Part shown: positions 63,172-64,000 of the stretch, piece after piece
Numbering within the stretch: position 1 is the stretch's first letter
How the letters are laid out: each line of letters opens with the position of its first letter
DNA from: Acanthosepion lycidas
Taxonomy: Eukaryota; Mollusca; Cephalopoda; Sepiida; Sepiidae
Assembly (NCBI GenBank): GCA_963932145.1
Contig: OZ010596.1
Coordinates: forward strand, 86,502,864 to 86,566,863
Length of the DNA stretch: 64,000 bases
Direction: 5' to 3'
Notes under the pieces: model-generated
The model's input: only the letters and a program-made list of their open reading frames with translations
What the model was told of the DNA's origin: nothing
The model's database searches: none
Translations under genes and position numbers: made by a program

Positions 63172-63740
63172 ATAAAGGGTGTTCTAATAACTTAGACCAA
63201 TTTTAAATGTGAATTTAAGCATCTAATTTTTTTTTCTTTTTCTTTCAGATTTAACAACTTAAGTCTTTGGCAATTTCAACTGTGGAAAGATTAACAATCA
63301 AACAAAGTAAGTTATCAAAGCCTATTGTGAAAATGAACATTCAAATGGAAATGCAAGGTCACATCTTCTCTCGAAAAGTGAAGTCAACTGGCCACCACGA
63401 TCGTGCTACTTGACACCTTTAGATTTCTTTCTTTGGGGTCATCTTAAAAGTAAGGTCTATGCCAACAAGCCAATAACAATTCAACAGCTGAAGGATGAGA
63501 TATTAAGGCATATTTGTGAAATCGAGGTGCAACTATGCAGAGACATCATCAAAAATTTTGACCATCGAATGGAGGTGTGTCGCCGAAGCCTTGATGTACA
63601 TTTGGGCAATATTATTTTTCACACATAATTGCCATGACTTAAATAACATGATCCAATAGAGAAATAAATAAATTTTCACCAAGAACATTGATTTATTTAC
63701 TGCTGACTTTTTGATCCGTCTTAATGAAACACCCTTTATA
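63172..63740 (+). mobile_element. Mariner-like element, internally deleted
   Basis: Ends TATAAAGGGTGTTCTAATAA and its inverted counterpart (TTAATGAAACACCCTTTATA on the plus strand) define about 570 bp. It encodes only the last 75-80 transposase residues (63386-63628), so most of the gene is missing. The remaining left half is non-coding. Confidence 0.82.
63386..63628 (+). pseudogene. Mariner-like transposase C-terminus
   Basis: In frame: NWPPRSCYLTPLDFFLWG, the block with the third catalytic acidic residue (Asp of TPLD), then HLKSKVYANKP, IQQLKDEILRHI and FDHRMEVCRRS, ending IIFHT. Typical mariner-family C-terminal wording. The first two catalytic residues and the DNA-binding domain are missing. 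Confidence 0.88.
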
Positions 63741-64000
63741 ATACACAAATACAATAATTTAGGTTGATTGCTTAATTTTACAACATGCAAGCCTTTGTTG
63801 GGTTATTTAATGTCAAATTTTGTGTGTGGGTCTCAATGAGGATCAAACTGACAACTCAGAAATAATGATCAACCAGATTAATCTCACTAATTATTAATTG
63901 CTTTGAATGTAATAAATTACTTCAGAAGGAATTTAAAAGTAGATATGATTGGGAGGAATGGTGAAGGATTGAGAATTGTTCAAATATCTGAGAACTAACC
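63741..64000. other. Unassigned AT-rich sequence
   Basis: No feature recognised up to the window end. Confidence 0.4.

Overview
The window looks like intergenic or intronic DNA from a large, repeat-rich animal genome. I infer a cephalopod mollusc, most likely an octopus relative. The grounds are the combination seen here: dozens of (TA)n tracts, several tRNA-derived SINE families, RTE and I/Jockey-type LINEs, a Penelope-like element, Tc1/mariner and Tigger fragments, and a Ty3/gypsy element of a lineage common in molluscs. This is recognition from memory, not a database result. I found no convincing host protein-coding gene, rRNA, functional tRNA or CRISPR array. One short GC-richer block (6.55-6.70 kb) could be an exon.

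Layout. 0-5 kb: a tRNA-derived SINE, a 1.85 kb minisatellite with 32-bp units, then LINE 3' ends, one antisense with a nearly open reverse-transcriptase C-terminus. 5-9.6 kb: dispersed repeats and (TA)n tracts, a SINE-like unit carrying a hammerhead-like core (8.8 kb) and a Tc1-type MITE (9.1 kb). 9.8-12.5 kb: a long antisense I/Jockey-type LINE with endonuclease and RNase H but no reverse-transcriptase core. 13-21 kb: RTE LINE fragments, an antisense gypsy-like RNase H/integrase remnant (14.9-16.7 kb), a foldback element and a tandem SINE block. 21-29.7 kb: SINEs, a long palindrome (27.3 kb) and two adjacent RTE fragments with patchy near-identity. 30-31.6 kb: a deleted Tc1 element, then a 405-bp inverted repeat. 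Each arm of that repeat carries a Pol III-type tRNA-like head and a type I hammerhead ribozyme core.

32.3-39.2 kb: the 3' part of a Penelope-like element (GIY-YIG endonuclease) whose downstream flank is interrupted by a very young Ty3/gypsy retrotransposon. That element has LTRs that look identical, a 5-bp target duplication, and gag (with a SAM-like N-terminus), protease, RT, RNase H and integrase, but the reading frame breaks inside RT. 40-49 kb: more SINEs, foldbacks, a Tigger transposase C-terminus, three copies of an element carrying two different minisatellites, and a Tc1-derived foldback. 54.7-61.3 kb: two loci, in opposite orientation, in which a GATA/GAGA-rich minisatellite abuts the same part of an RTE reverse transcriptase. 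61.8-63.7 kb: other LINE C-termini and a small mariner-like element.

The parts do not form a host pathway. They interact as transposons and their parasites: SINEs sharing a LINE 3' tail, MITEs using transposase ends, elements nested in one another or lodged in (TA)n tracts, and many inverted pairs that would fold into long double-stranded RNA if transcribed. The observation I rate highest is the hammerhead-bearing, tRNA-headed repeats.
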